Part shown: one piece after another, positions 35,067 through 44,517 of the stretch
Layout: each line of letters begins with the position of its first letter
Position numbering within the stretch: position 1 is the stretch's first letter
Source of the DNA: Cytophagales bacterium
GTDB lineage: Bacteria > Bacteroidota > Bacteroidia > Cytophagales > Spirosomataceae
Length of the DNA stretch: 64,000 nucleotides
Assembly: GCA_013298025.1 (NCBI GenBank)
Contig: JAAFJE010000013.1
Location: forward strand, 1-64,000
Direction of reading: 5' to 3'
The notes under the pieces: model-generated
What the model was told of the DNA's origin: nothing
Seen by the model: only the letters and a program-made list of their open reading frames with translations
Database searches by the model: none
Made by a program: the position numbers and the translations under genes

Positions 35067-36653
35067 ATGCAAAATCATATTCTTGAAAAACTGACTTTAT
35101 TAGATTACGGCATTGTAGCCTCTTACCTTATTGCCTTGTTGTGGATTGGCTACCAAGCCAGTTTCGGACAAAAAAGGCAAACCGACGAAACCCTTTTTCT
35201 AGCCCAAAAATCGCTTGGATGGTCGAGTATTGGGTTCAATATGTGGGGAACAAACGTTGGTCCTTCTATGCTGTTGGCATTTGCGAGCATTGGCTACAGT
35301 ACGGGCATTGTGGCGGTAAATTTTGAATGGTACGCTTTTGTGTTTTTGTTTTTATTAGCTACGGTTTTTGCTCCTAAATACTTAGCAGCCAAGGTTTCGA
35401 CTATGCCCGAATTTATGGGTAAACGTTATGGTGACTCTACGCAAAATATCTTGGCGTGGTATGCTTTGGTCAAAATCTTGATTTCTTGGCTTTCGTTAGG
35501 ACTTTTTTCTGGGGGCTTCTTGGTACGACAAATCTTAGGTATTCCGCTTTGGCAATCGGTGATTGTATTGGTACTATTTGCTGGCTTGTTTGCTTTTATG
35601 GGCGGTCTTAAAGCAATTGCCAAAGTGAATGTTTTCCAAATGATTTTGCTTATTGGCGTATCGCTAACGCTCACGGTTTTGGGACTAATCAAAGTGGGTG
35701 GCATTGGTCAGCTTTACAACAGTGTACCAGCCGATTATTGGAATTTGATACATCCAAGCAGCGATACCAAATATCCTTGGCACGCTTTGTTGTTGGGTTA
35801 TCCCGTATCGGCAGTTGCCTTTTTTTGCACCGACCAAGCGATGGTACAATCGGTTTTGGGAGCAAAAAATTTAGAACAAGGACAAATGGGGGTCAATTTT
35901 ATCGGTTGGTTAAAAATCTTGTCATTGCCATTGTTTATCCTTACAGGCGTAATTGCCTTCGTGCTTTTCCCCAACCTCGCCGACCCGTCAGAAGCCTATA
36001 TGACTATGGTGACAACCCTTTTTCCTTCGGGGATGAACGGGCTTGTGATTGTGGTGTTGATTGCCGTATTGGTCGGAACGATTGGTTCGTCGCTCAATTC
36101 TTTGAGTACCGTGTTTACGATGGATGTTTATGCCAAGAAAATCAACCCAAATGCCGATAACGCTACTTTGATTAAAGTCGGACGTATCAGCATTGTAGCA
36201 GGTTGCGTATTTGCTATTTTAATGGCCATCGCCATCGACAATATCAAGGGTTTAAACCTGTTTGATGTCTTTCAATCGGTTTTGGGCTTCATTGCACCGC
36301 CTTTGTCTGTCGTATTTTTATTAAGCGTATTTTGGCGAAAAACCAGTCAAAAAGCCGTAAATGCCATTTTATCGTTTGGTTCAATATTTAGTTTGGGCGT
36401 TGGCGTTGTGTATTTATGGATTTTAACGCCCGACAAATACACCTTTTGGCCACATTACTTGTTGCTATCATTTTTCATTTTTGCGTTTTTGTTGGTGGTA
36501 GCTGTGCTTATTTCATTGTTCGACCCCAATCCAGTAAAATTTGACGTAAGCACCGAAGACAACAGCGAAATGTACCAAACTAGCCGTAAAGTATGGGTAT
36601 TGTGGGTTTCGTTGGCTGTGGTGATGATTGGTTTGTATCTTTTTTTCGGATAA
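35067..36653 (+). CDS. Sodium:solute symporter (SSS family) A
   Basis: A 528-residue inner-membrane protein with about 13 hydrophobic segments and the SSS pattern (LAQKSLGWSSIGFNMWGTNV, MPEFMGKRYG, GTIGSSLNSLSTVFTMDVY). SSS transporters couple Na+ entry to uptake of sugars or sugar acids. It is the last gene of the GH127-RLP operon, so it probably imports a monosaccharide released by these enzymes, such as apiose, galacturonate or rhamnose. It is clearly distinct from the second SSS protein at 59808, consistent with different cargo. Confidence 0.88.
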   Translation: MQNHILEKLTLLDYGIVASYLIALLWIGYQASFGQKRQTDETLFLAQKSLGWSSIGFNMWGTNVGPSMLLAFASIGYSTGIVAVNFEWYAFVFLFLLATVFAPKYLAAKVSTMPEFMGKRYGDSTQNILAWYALVKILISWLSLGLFSGGFLVRQILGIPLWQSVIVLVLFAGLFAFMGGLKAIAKVNVFQMILLIGVSLTLTVLGLIKVGGIGQLYNSVPADYWNLIHPSSDTKYPWHALLLGYPVSAVAFFCTDQAMVQSVLGAKNLEQGQMGVNFIGWLKILSLPLFILTGVIAFVLFPNLADPSEAYMTMVTTLFPSGMNGLVIVVLIAVLVGTIGSSLNSLSTVFTMDVYAKKINPNADNATLIKVGRISIVAGCVFAILMAIAIDNIKGLNLFDVFQSVLGFIAPPLSVVFLLSVFWRKTSQKAVNAILSFGSIFSLGVGVVYLWILTPDKYTFWPHYLLLSFFIFAFLLVVAVLISLFDPNPVKFDVSTEDNSEMYQTSRKVWVLWVSLAVVMIGLYLFFG

Positions 36654-36792
36654 AAAACTTTTTAAGTATTCATACAAAATTGTGAATTGTTAATGAGTAT
36701 TTTGATTTTCAAAAACTTATAATTGGTTTTAATCAAGGCTAAATTTAGTTATGCGTTAACTGAGCTTATAAATATTTGAAAATGAAAAGATT

Positions 36793-36832
36793 AACTCACT
36801 AACTCACTCAATCACTAATTCACTAAATGACT
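36793..36832 (+). repeat. Five degenerate 8-bp tandem repeats
   Basis: Units AACTCACT, AACTCACT, CAATCACT, AATTCACT and AAATGACT follow one another without gap. The block is flanked by two copies of TAAATATTTGA (near 36770 and 36834). It sits between the symporter and the first GH78 gene. A related run in the same 8-bp phase lies at about 213-244. Confidence 0.6.
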
Positions 36833-36877
36833 TAAATATTTGATTTTCAATAACATCATACTCAAATTCCTCTATCA

Positions 36878-39064
36878 ATGTTGACTACGATTCCAAAAAT
36901 GATTCAAAAAGTAGCCAGTTTATGGCTCATGATTTTATGCAGCACTGCCAGTTTTGCCCAGCAAGCCACTTGGATTTGGTATCCAGGCGATTTTGAAATT
37001 TGGCTAGGCAATGCCATGCAAAACCGCAGAACAGAACGAAGTTCTTTTTTACCTCCTTTTTGGAAATTAGACAGTCATTACAATTTGATAGATTTTCATA
37101 AAGATTTTAATTTATCCGCTCCCGAAACAGTAAAGATTTTTGTAGAAGGACAATACAACGTAAAAATTGATGGAAAGGCTTTTGAGGGTTATCCAACAAG
37201 CATTACAGTGCCTGCGGGTAAACATAAAGTAAGCCTCAAAGTCTTTTGTCAAGACCGAGTGCCTGCCATTTTTGTACAAGGAAAAACCATCGTTTCGGAT
37301 GCTTCTTGGTTGGTGACGTATGAAGACAAAGAATGGATTGACGAAACAGGCAAAGCCTCCGACCAATCTGGCACGACGTGGCTCAACGCTGGCACGGGTA
37401 ATTTCAACGACCCTAAAATGCCTCCTTCCAAGTTTAAATTGGCAACCAAAGAACAATTTGCCACCAAAGTCAGCAAACAAAAGCAAGGCTTATTGCTTGA
37501 TTTTGGCAAAGAGACTTTTGGTTTTGTGCAGCTCAAAGGCGTAAAAGGCAAAGGCATCATTAGTATCTTTTATGGAGAATCTTCAGAAGAAGCCCTCGAC
37601 ACCGCTCGTTGTGAAACACTTGATAGACTTGAGGTAAACCAATCTGTCAAAAAAACACGCAGCCCGACGCTTACCAAAGCTTTTCGCTATGTGTATGTTG
37701 TTCCTAGCAAGGGCGTTTCGCTCGATTCGGTTTCGATGCTTTACGAATACGCTCCTGTAAAAGAAAGAGGCACGTTTCGTTGCTCAGATGCACAAATCAA
37801 CCAGATTTACGACATTGCCAAATACACCTTGCACCTGAATACACGGGAGTTTTTTATTGATGGCATCAAACGTGACCGTTGGATTTGGTCGGGCGATGCG
37901 TACCAAAGTTATTTGATGAATTATTACCTGTTCTTCGATTCGCCAACCGTCAATCGTACTTTGTGGGCTTTGCGTGGAAAAGACCCCGTAACAAGCCATA
38001 TCAATACCATTATGGATTATACATTTTATTGGTTTTTAGGGATTTATGATTATTATCAATACACAGGCGATAAAGCATTTATCCAACAATTATACCCAAG
38101 AATGCAATCGTTGATGGACTATTGTTTAGCCAGAAGAAATAAAAATGGCCTGATGGAAGGCTTGGCTGGCGATTGGATTTTTATTGATTGGGCAGAAGGT
38201 CTGAGTAAAAAAGGCGAGGTGAGTTTTGAACAATTGCTGTTGGCTCGTGGACTAGAAACTATGACTTTATGTGCCAATTTGGTAGGCGACCAAGGCAATG
38301 CCAATCGTTACCAAAAACTGGCGGCAGAAGTAAAAACCAAGTTGTTTGATTACTATTGGAATGCCGAAAAACACGCTTTTGTGCATAGCCGAGTAGCCGA
38401 AAAACCGACCGACAACGTGACACGCTACACCAATATGTTTGCTATTTTCTTTCAATATCTTGATAAAAGTCAACAAGAAGGCATCAAACAGCACGTATTG
38501 TTGAATCCTGCGATTCAAAAAATTACGACTCCTTATATGCGTTTTTACGAACTAGAAGCCTTGTGTGCTTTGGGCGAGCAAAGCTATGTATTGAAAGAAA
38601 TGAAAGATTATTGGGGTGGAATGTTGGCACTTGGAGCAACTTCTTTCTGGGAAGAATACAATCCTAGCAAAAAAGGAACAGAACATTTAGCCATGTATGG
38701 TCGTCCTTATGGCAAAAGCTTGTGCCATGCTTGGGGGGCAAGTCCGATTTATCTTTTAGGCAAATATTATTTAGGCGTAAAACCGCAAACGGCTGGCTAT
38801 GCAACCTACAGTATCACGCCCGCATTAGGCGGTTTGAATTGGATGGAAGGCACTGTGCCAACGCCCACAAGCGAGGTGAAAATGTATTGCAGTACCACCA
38901 AAATACAAGTAACTGGTACACAAGATGGTGTTGGTACACTTTCGTTTAAAAGTACCATTGCACCAAGCTGTGCCGAAGGTACAATCAAAGATTTAGGGGG
39001 GCAAAATTATAGCCTGACAGTAGAAAAAGGTAAGGCTTATACCATCAGCTATAAACATGATTAA
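36878..39064 (+). CDS. GH78-like alpha-L-rhamnosidase, short form
   Basis: Secreted 728-residue protein; an ATG at 36899 is an equally good start, and both give a signal peptide ending near TASFA. The (alpha/alpha)6 barrel is recognisable from FRCSDAQINQIYDIAKYTL, FFIDGIKRDRWIWSGDAYQS and LAGDWIFIDWAEG, with an acidic catalytic region in SFWEEYNPSKKG and the HAWGASPIYLLGKYYLGV block. It is shorter than typical GH78 enzymes because part of the N-terminal beta domains is missing. It is followed by a second GH78 gene 55 bp later. No AraC-type promoter was found, so read-through from the upstream operon or its own promoter in 36654-36877 may drive it. Confidence 0.82.
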   Translation: MLTTIPKMIQKVASLWLMILCSTASFAQQATWIWYPGDFEIWLGNAMQNRRTERSSFLPPFWKLDSHYNLIDFHKDFNLSAPETVKIFVEGQYNVKIDGKAFEGYPTSITVPAGKHKVSLKVFCQDRVPAIFVQGKTIVSDASWLVTYEDKEWIDETGKASDQSGTTWLNAGTGNFNDPKMPPSKFKLATKEQFATKVSKQKQGLLLDFGKETFGFVQLKGVKGKGIISIFYGESSEEALDTARCETLDRLEVNQSVKKTRSPTLTKAFRYVYVVPSKGVSLDSVSMLYEYAPVKERGTFRCSDAQINQIYDIAKYTLHLNTREFFIDGIKRDRWIWSGDAYQSYLMNYYLFFDSPTVNRTLWALRGKDPVTSHINTIMDYTFYWFLGIYDYYQYTGDKAFIQQLYPRMQSLMDYCLARRNKNGLMEGLAGDWIFIDWAEGLSKKGEVSFEQLLLARGLETMTLCANLVGDQGNANRYQKLAAEVKTKLFDYYWNAEKHAFVHSRVAEKPTDNVTRYTNMFAIFFQYLDKSQQEGIKQHVLLNPAIQKITTPYMRFYELEALCALGEQSYVLKEMKDYWGGMLALGATSFWEEYNPSKKGTEHLAMYGRPYGKSLCHAWGASPIYLLGKYYLGVKPQTAGYATYSITPALGGLNWMEGTVPTPTSEVKMYCSTTKIQVTGTQDGVGTLSFKSTIAPSCAEGTIKDLGGQNYSLTVEKGKAYTISYKHD

Positions 39065-39119
39065 GGGTATTATTTACCCAAAAAATACAAACTGTTTATT
39101 ACTAACGTTTTCTTATTCA

Positions 39120-41858
39120 ATGAAATACCTGTTTTTCTTTGTCGCTTTTTGTCATACAACTTTGTTCTTGGCTCAGGGTTTGCAAGTGCAGCATTTGCGT
39201 TGTGAGTATAAAGTAAATCCGATTGGGATTGAAGAAAAACAGCCGCATTTGAGTTGGCATATTGTGAGTAATCAACGGAATACATTACAACAATCGTATC
39301 AAATTCTGGTTGCCGAAGATTCGATTGCTTTACAAAAAAACAAAGGCACAACTTGGGATTCGGGTATGGTGAAATCGGATGCGTCTATCCAAGTGGCTTA
39401 CCAAGGGAAAGCGTTATTGTCCACAAAAAAGTACTTTTGGAAAGTGAGAATTTGGGACAATCACCAACGGGTTTCTACTTGGAGTAGCATTGCTTCTTGG
39501 CAAATGGGTTTGCCTCAAATCCAAGATTGGCTTGGGGCAAAATGGATTACCGACGAAGCTTTAGCCGACTCATTGATAAATCCGCTTCCTACCGATGGAA
39601 AAAAGGATAAAGTGCTGTTTAACAAAGTATTACCTTTGTTTAGAAAAACTTTTCAGCAACCGAAATCAATTGCTAGAGCAACTATTTTTATTGCTGGGCT
39701 AGGGCATTTTGAAGCCTATTTGAATGGTAAAAAAATAGGAAATAATTTCTTGGAAGCAGGTTGGACAAAATACGACAAAGAAGCTCTATACGTTAGCTAC
39801 GACGTAACAAAACTATTGCAAAAAGGAGAAAATGCTTTAGGCGTAATGCTTGGCAATGGCTTTTATCATATTCCAGCAGTCAAGGAACGTTACCGCAAAT
39901 TGAAGGTGATGTATGGTTTTCCAAAAATGATTTGTCGCCTGCAAATGATTTATACCGATGGTTCTGAACAAAATATTGTCAGTGACGAAACATGGAAAAC
40001 AAGCCCAAGTCCGATTACGTTTTCGAGTATTTATGGCGGAGAAGATTACAATGCCCAGCTCGAACAAAACCAATGGCATAGCGTAGCGTTTGACGATGCT
40101 TATTGGAAAGCCGTTAAATTAGTGGCAGGTGTTCCACAACTTCACATACAAATGGCAGAACCTTTACAGGTAAAAGAAAGGTTTAATCCGATTAGTCAAA
40201 AGCAATTGCCCAATAAAGAATGGGTATATGATTTTGGACAAAATGCTTCGGGAATTATTGCGATTCGGGTACAAGGACATAAAGGCGATACCATTCGGCT
40301 TCGTCCTGCCGAGTTGCTCAATGCCGACGGCTCGGTCAATCAAAAAGCCAGTGGCAGTCCGTATTATTTTACCTATATTCTCAAAGGCGAAGGGGTCGAA
40401 TCTTGGCAAGCACGCTTTTCGTATTATGGTTTTCGGTATGTACAGGTGAAAGGGGCAAGTCCTTCAAATGAACCACAGAAGGCTATTTTACAGGAAATTA
40501 CCATGCTTCATACACGCAATGCGGCGGATACGGTTGGGCAGTTTAGTAGTTCGAGTGACTTATTTAACCGAACACATACGCTTATCGACTGGGCTATCAA
40601 AAGCAATATGGCTTCGGTTTTTACCGATTGTCCGCATCGTGAAAAATTGGGTTGGCTTGAAGAATTGCATTTAATGGGAGCTTCGGTTCGCTACCGTTAT
40701 GATGCCCCCAATTTGTTCAAAAAAGCCATTAGTGATATGCAAACGTCGCAATTAGCTAACGGACTTGTCCCCGAAATTTCGCCAGAATATGTAAAATTTG
40801 AATGGGGTGGCGATATGTTCCGTGATTCACCCGAATGGGGCAGTAGTGCCATTTTGGTGCCGTGGTATGTCTATCAATGGTATGGCGACGACCGCCCTTT
40901 GCAAAGAGCGTACCCAAGCATGAAGGCCTATTTGGCTTATTTAGCAACAAAAGCCCAAAAACATATTTTATCACAAGGCTTAGGCGATTGGTACGATTTA
41001 GGCCCAAATAAACCTGGCGTTTCGCAGTTGACTCCAATGGGCGTAACGGGTACGGCGATTTATTACCATGATTTGATAATCATGACCGAAATAGCTAAAA
41101 AGCTCAAGCTCACAGCAGAGGCTGAATCGTATAGCCAATTAGCACAACAAGTAAAAAAAGCTTTCAACGAGACCTTTTTTCATCCTGAAAATCAACAATA
41201 TGCCTCTGGAAGCCAAACCGCCAACGCTATGGCTTTGTACATGGAATTGGTAGAACCCCAACACCGAAAAGCCGTTTTAGCAAACCTTATTCAAGACATA
41301 AAAACACGTCAAAACAGTTTGACAGCAGGTGATATTGGCTACAGATATGTTTTGAGAGTATTAGAAAAAGAAGGCCGTTCAGATGTGATTTTCGAGATGA
41401 ATAGTCGTGCCGATGTAGCAGGCTATGGCTACCAGTTGGCACAAGGGGCAACGGCACTTACCGAATCGTGGCAGGCTTTGCCTTCGGTATCAAACAACCA
41501 TTTTATGTTGGGGCATTTAATGGAATGGTTTTATAGCGGTTTGGTTGGCATCAAACAAGATGAGCAAGCGACAGCTTTCAAAAAAATCATCATTGCTCCG
41601 CAAATAGTTGGCCATATCAAACACGCCCAAGCCAGTCACATTTCGCCTTATGGTTTGATAAAAACCGCTTGGAAACTTGACAAACATTTTACAATTGATA
41701 TTGAAATTCCAGCCAATACACAAGCGACACTTATCTTACCCAAAACAGGAAAACAAGAAGTGTATGAGTCGAAACGAAAATTTACGACTTTTCAAAAAAG
41801 CAACAAAGGCATCGAATGTACGATAGGTTCGGGAAAATATCATTTTGAGGTTTTCTAA
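39120..41858 (+). CDS. GH78 alpha-L-rhamnosidase, full length
   Basis: About 912 residues; the ATG at 39120 opens a signal peptide (MKYLFFFVAFCHTTLFLAQ), whereas an ATG at 39057 overlaps the preceding gene and adds an unlikely extension. Domains in order: N-terminal beta domain (LRCEYKVNPIGIEEKQPHLS), Bac_rhamnosid_N (ATIFIAGLGHFEAYLNGKKI), and the catalytic barrel (SVFTDCPHREKLGWLEELHL, GLGDWYDLGP with acidic residues, GATALTESWQALPSVSNNHF). It ends with a C-terminal beta domain. It hydrolyses terminal alpha-L-rhamnose. Together with the short GH78 and GH106, the locus encodes three rhamnosidases, which points to several different rhamnosyl linkages as in RG-II. Confidence 0.92.
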   Translation: MKYLFFFVAFCHTTLFLAQGLQVQHLRCEYKVNPIGIEEKQPHLSWHIVSNQRNTLQQSYQILVAEDSIALQKNKGTTWDSGMVKSDASIQVAYQGKALLSTKKYFWKVRIWDNHQRVSTWSSIASWQMGLPQIQDWLGAKWITDEALADSLINPLPTDGKKDKVLFNKVLPLFRKTFQQPKSIARATIFIAGLGHFEAYLNGKKIGNNFLEAGWTKYDKEALYVSYDVTKLLQKGENALGVMLGNGFYHIPAVKERYRKLKVMYGFPKMICRLQMIYTDGSEQNIVSDETWKTSPSPITFSSIYGGEDYNAQLEQNQWHSVAFDDAYWKAVKLVAGVPQLHIQMAEPLQVKERFNPISQKQLPNKEWVYDFGQNASGIIAIRVQGHKGDTIRLRPAELLNADGSVNQKASGSPYYFTYILKGEGVESWQARFSYYGFRYVQVKGASPSNEPQKAILQEITMLHTRNAADTVGQFSSSSDLFNRTHTLIDWAIKSNMASVFTDCPHREKLGWLEELHLMGASVRYRYDAPNLFKKAISDMQTSQLANGLVPEISPEYVKFEWGGDMFRDSPEWGSSAILVPWYVYQWYGDDRPLQRAYPSMKAYLAYLATKAQKHILSQGLGDWYDLGPNKPGVSQLTPMGVTGTAIYYHDLIIMTEIAKKLKLTAEAESYSQLAQQVKKAFNETFFHPENQQYASGSQTANAMALYMELVEPQHRKAVLANLIQDIKTRQNSLTAGDIGYRYVLRVLEKEGRSDVIFEMNSRADVAGYGYQLAQGATALTESWQALPSVSNNHFMLGHLMEWFYSGLVGIKQDEQATAFKKIIIAPQIVGHIKHAQASHISPYGLIKTAWKLDKHFTIDIEIPANTQATLILPKTGKQEVYESKRKFTTFQKSNKGIECTIGSGKYHFEVF

Positions 41859-41897
41859 AAATAAACTCAGTTCAACTGTTGAACTGAGTTTATTTTT
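41857..41897. terminator. Strong terminator at the end of the GH78 operon
   Basis: AAACTCAGTTCAA (41863-41875) pairs with TTGAACTGAGTTT (41879-41891) around a 3-nt loop; A/T flanks extend the stem to 19 bp and give a T-run. It closes the long plus-strand pectin operon block. Confidence 0.9.
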
Positions 41898-41903
41898 ATA
41901 TAT

Positions 41904-41936
41904 TTACTTCCGATAATATTTATTTATCGGAAGTAA
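41904..41936. repeat. Lox-like inverted repeat (13-7-13) at the recombinase start codon
   Basis: TTACTTCCGATAA (41904-41916) and TTATCGGAAGTAA (41924-41936) are perfect 13-bp inverted arms around the 7-nt spacer TATTTAT. The right arm ends on the A of the recombinase ATG. The dimensions are those of tyrosine-recombinase core sites (two arms around a 6-8 bp crossover). It could alternatively be an autoregulatory operator. No second copy was seen in the window. Confidence 0.6.
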
Positions 41937-42883
41937 TGAAAAATGAAATTCTAGTAAGCAATCAAGCAAGTGTACTTGTCAGTTTAGAAGAAAAAACGCA
42001 AGCCTATCTTCGCAAAGGCTTGACAGGTGCGGTCAATACCGAACGAGCCTATCAAACCGACGTGCGACTTTTTCAAGATTGGTGTGCCACACAACAATTG
42101 CAAGCTTTGCCTTGTGGAAAGGAAACCCTTGTGTTGTATTTGTCGGCTTTGGCTGATACTTGTAAATGGGCAACCTTGCAACGCAAAATTGCAGCCATTC
42201 GCAAATGGCATTTACTTTCGAGTTATGAATTGCCCAACCAAGCCTTTGAAGTAAAAGCGATTTTGGAAGGAATCAAAAGAAGTATTGGCATCAAGCAAAA
42301 GCAAGCACCTGCCTATAGTTTGGCACAATTCAAACAAATCATCAAATCGCTCGATAACAACGACCTTGTAGCACTTCGGAACAAAAGTTTATTACTCATC
42401 GGTTTCACGGGAGCGTTTCGTCGGTCGGAATTGGTTAATTTAGACGTAGCAGACCTTAGTTTTAACGAGAGTGGTTTGGTCATTAACAATAAAATTTCAA
42501 AGACAAACCAATACGGTAATCATGAAGAAAAAGCCATTTTTTACAGCCCCGACCCCGATTTATGTCCCGTCAGGACTTTGAAGAAATGGATAGAAAGCAG
42601 TTTTGTTGACGAAGCCGTATGGGTACGCATTCGTAAAAATGCTCAAATGACAACGCAACGCCTGAGTGACAAATCGGTCAATACTATTTTTCAACATTAT
42701 TTTGGGAAAGATTATTCTGCCCATTCGATGCGTGCGTCCTTCATTACCATTGCCAAAATCAACGGTGCCGACGATTCGGAAATCATGCGACAAACCAAAC
42801 ATAAAACCAATAGCATGATTCAGCGTTACACACGCATAAATGACATCAAGTTGCATAATGCCGCTCTTAAATTAGGGCTATAA
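41936..42883 (+). CDS. Tyrosine-type site-specific recombinase
   Basis: A 315-residue protein with an N-terminal SAM-like core-binding domain (NTERAYQTDVRLFQDWC) and a C-terminal catalytic domain. The full catalytic set is visible: Arg in GAFRRSEL (about 161), His and Arg in AHSMRASF (263 and 266), His in TKHKT (about 289) and Tyr in QRYTR (about 298). The layout resembles XerC/D and plasmid-type recombinases more than large phage integrases. It stands alone directly after the pectin operon, with a perfect inverted repeat reaching its start codon, and precedes the variable region to its right. It may mediate insertion or inversion at that repeat. No direct-repeat attachment pair was found. 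Confidence 0.92.
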   Translation: MKNEILVSNQASVLVSLEEKTQAYLRKGLTGAVNTERAYQTDVRLFQDWCATQQLQALPCGKETLVLYLSALADTCKWATLQRKIAAIRKWHLLSSYELPNQAFEVKAILEGIKRSIGIKQKQAPAYSLAQFKQIIKSLDNNDLVALRNKSLLLIGFTGAFRRSELVNLDVADLSFNESGLVINNKISKTNQYGNHEEKAIFYSPDPDLCPVRTLKKWIESSFVDEAVWVRIRKNAQMTTQRLSDKSVNTIFQHYFGKDYSAHSMRASFITIAKINGADDSEIMRQTKHKTNSMIQRYTRINDIKLHNAALKLGL

Positions 42884-42986
42884 AAGGAGTGTCGCTATCG
42901 TTGGGCTTTGGCTTTAGTGTATTTTACGCTTTGCTGTTCTTTATTAATTTTAGACATATTTTCAACTAAACAACCTTTAAAATCAA

Positions 42987-43937
42987 ATGTATTTCTTTTT
43001 CCATTCGAAGCCTGCGGAGTTTAAAGGAGTAGCTGTTATTAATTACCATCGTATTGCCCACTTGAAATGTGACCCATGGGATATTGGCGTAGAACCAGCC
43101 AATTTTGCATCACAGTTAGCTGTTTTTGCGAAGTATAACGTCGTGTCGTTGCATGATTTGAAGTTGGCATTTGATAAGAAGATAAAGCTCAAACCAAACA
43201 CTTTAGCACTTACATTTGACGATGCCTATCAGGATAATTTCAATTTAGCTGCACCAATGCTACAAAAAGCAAAGTTGCCTGCCACTTTTTTCTGTACAAA
43301 TGTAACTGGGCAAAAAAAAGAGTTTTGGTGGGATGTATTAACCCGAATTATATTTGAAACACCAGTATTACCCCATGAGTTGTGTTTACATATTCCTCAG
43401 CCATACACTTGGTACATTAAACCCAACAGCAATCACCCAGACGCTTTATCGTTACAGGATTTCTTTTATCAGCTTTATAATGTTATTATCAAGTACTATC
43501 ATGAAAAAGAAAGATTACTCGACGATTTAAGAACTTGGTCGGGAAATGACAGCACCGATGAAAGCAATTTGACCATGTCAACCACCCAACTGAAACAAAT
43601 ATGCTCAGACGAGCTTTTTACTGTAGGCATTCATACCGTATCGCATCCTTATTTGCCTTACCTTACTTATGAGCAGCAGTTGCATGAATTTCAGCAAAAT
43701 TCACATTTTATCAGGGAAGTTACAGGTGTGCAACCTTGCTCTGTTGCCTATCCACATGGAGGGTACAATCAGGAAACTTTAAAGGCCGTTGAAAAAATGA
43801 AGCTGGATATGGGCTTTACAACCCAGCATGAGGCTTTAGCTGGAAAAGTAAATAAATGGGAAGTGCCACGAATCAATGCTTGGAACTGTAATGGCGTTGC
43901 ATTTGAACAGAAGTTGAATGAGCTATTGAGTAGGTAA
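42987..43937 (+). CDS. Polysaccharide deacetylase (NodB-domain) family protein
   Basis: A 316-residue protein without a clear signal peptide. NodB motif 1 is LTFDDAYQDN (metal-binding and catalytic Asp) and motif 2 is IHTVSHPYL (the two metal-binding His). VAYPHGGYNQETLKAVE is the conserved arginine/proline-region equivalent and RINAWN a late motif. Members remove N- or O-acetyl groups from glycans, often in capsule or exopolysaccharide synthesis. The N-terminal VINYHRIA pattern fits the exopolysaccharide-type subgroup. It has no obvious partner in the window and begins the accessory region after the recombinase. Confidence 0.85.
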   Translation: MYFFFHSKPAEFKGVAVINYHRIAHLKCDPWDIGVEPANFASQLAVFAKYNVVSLHDLKLAFDKKIKLKPNTLALTFDDAYQDNFNLAAPMLQKAKLPATFFCTNVTGQKKEFWWDVLTRIIFETPVLPHELCLHIPQPYTWYIKPNSNHPDALSLQDFFYQLYNVIIKYYHEKERLLDDLRTWSGNDSTDESNLTMSTTQLKQICSDELFTVGIHTVSHPYLPYLTYEQQLHEFQQNSHFIREVTGVQPCSVAYPHGGYNQETLKAVEKMKLDMGFTTQHEALAGKVNKWEVPRINAWNCNGVAFEQKLNELLSR

Positions 43938-44037
43938 GTATGCAGTATATTTTTACAGAACAAATATGTTTCAAATGTACAAGATTTGTTTTACACTCTC
44001 AGCTAATTTTTGATTTGAATAGACATTTTATGTTGTG

Positions 44038-44045
44038 TATATTTG
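44038..44045 (+). promoter_or_regulatory. Bacteroidota -7 element TATATTTG before the XRE remnant and TA pair
   Basis: TATATTTG fits TAnnTTTG. It lies about 35 bp before the surviving XRE reading frame and probably was the promoter of the original regulator-antitoxin-toxin operon. Confidence 0.5.
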
Positions 44046-44071
44046 TGTAATATATTAGATACAAGTTCTAA

Positions 44072-44272
44072 TCAGAGTATTATGTTGCAACTAAATTAGC
44101 CGATGCTTTGCAAGTATCGCTTGATTATTTGGTGGGTAATTCTGATTTCGTGTTAGATAAGTCCACACTCGACCGTGTGCAGGAAGTTTCTAAAATGCCT
44201 GATACTGACCGTAAACAGATTTTTATGGTCATTGATGCCCTTATTCGTGATTTTAAAGCTAAACATAAGTAA
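44072..44272 (+). pseudogene. XRE-family regulator, 3' remnant
   Basis: After a stop at 44069-44071, an open frame without ATG encodes VATKLADALQVSLDYLVGNS and continues to FKAKHK before TAA 44270-44272. ATKLADALxVSLDYLVG is the C-terminal half of a lambda-repressor/Xre-type HTH. The N-terminal half of the domain and the start codon are missing, so it is a truncated gene. Its stop overlaps the antitoxin start (TAATG), showing the three genes were once one operon. Confidence 0.7.
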
Positions 44273-44517
44273 TGGAAACAACACTAAATTTTAGTACCAA
44301 CATTCAGTTGACACTTAGCCAGTTGGTAGAATTGGCAAGGCAGTTGTCCCCCGAAGACAGGATTAAATTAGCTTCGATGATTATTGACGCAGATGAACCC
44401 ATTATGAGTAAAGCAGCATTAAAAGCCAGAATAAAAGAGGGTTTGCAAGATGCCAAGCTACATCGTGAAGGTAAAATAAAGTTAAGAACCTTGACCGAAT
44501 TTTTGGCGGATGTATAA
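44272..44517 (+). CDS. Small antitoxin-like protein of a type II toxin-antitoxin pair
   Basis: An 81-residue, mostly helical, charged protein (LVELARQLSPEDRIKLASMI, then KARIKEGLQDAKLHREGKIK). This is the usual size and composition of the antitoxin preceding RelE/ParE-type toxins in Bacteroidota. Its start overlaps the stop of the XRE remnant and its end overlaps the toxin start by 8 bp, indicating translational coupling. It has no clear DNA-binding motif of its own, so the lost XRE protein may have been the operon's regulator. Confidence 0.75.
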   Translation: METTLNFSTNIQLTLSQLVELARQLSPEDRIKLASMIIDADEPIMSKAALKARIKEGLQDAKLHREGKIKLRTLTEFLADV

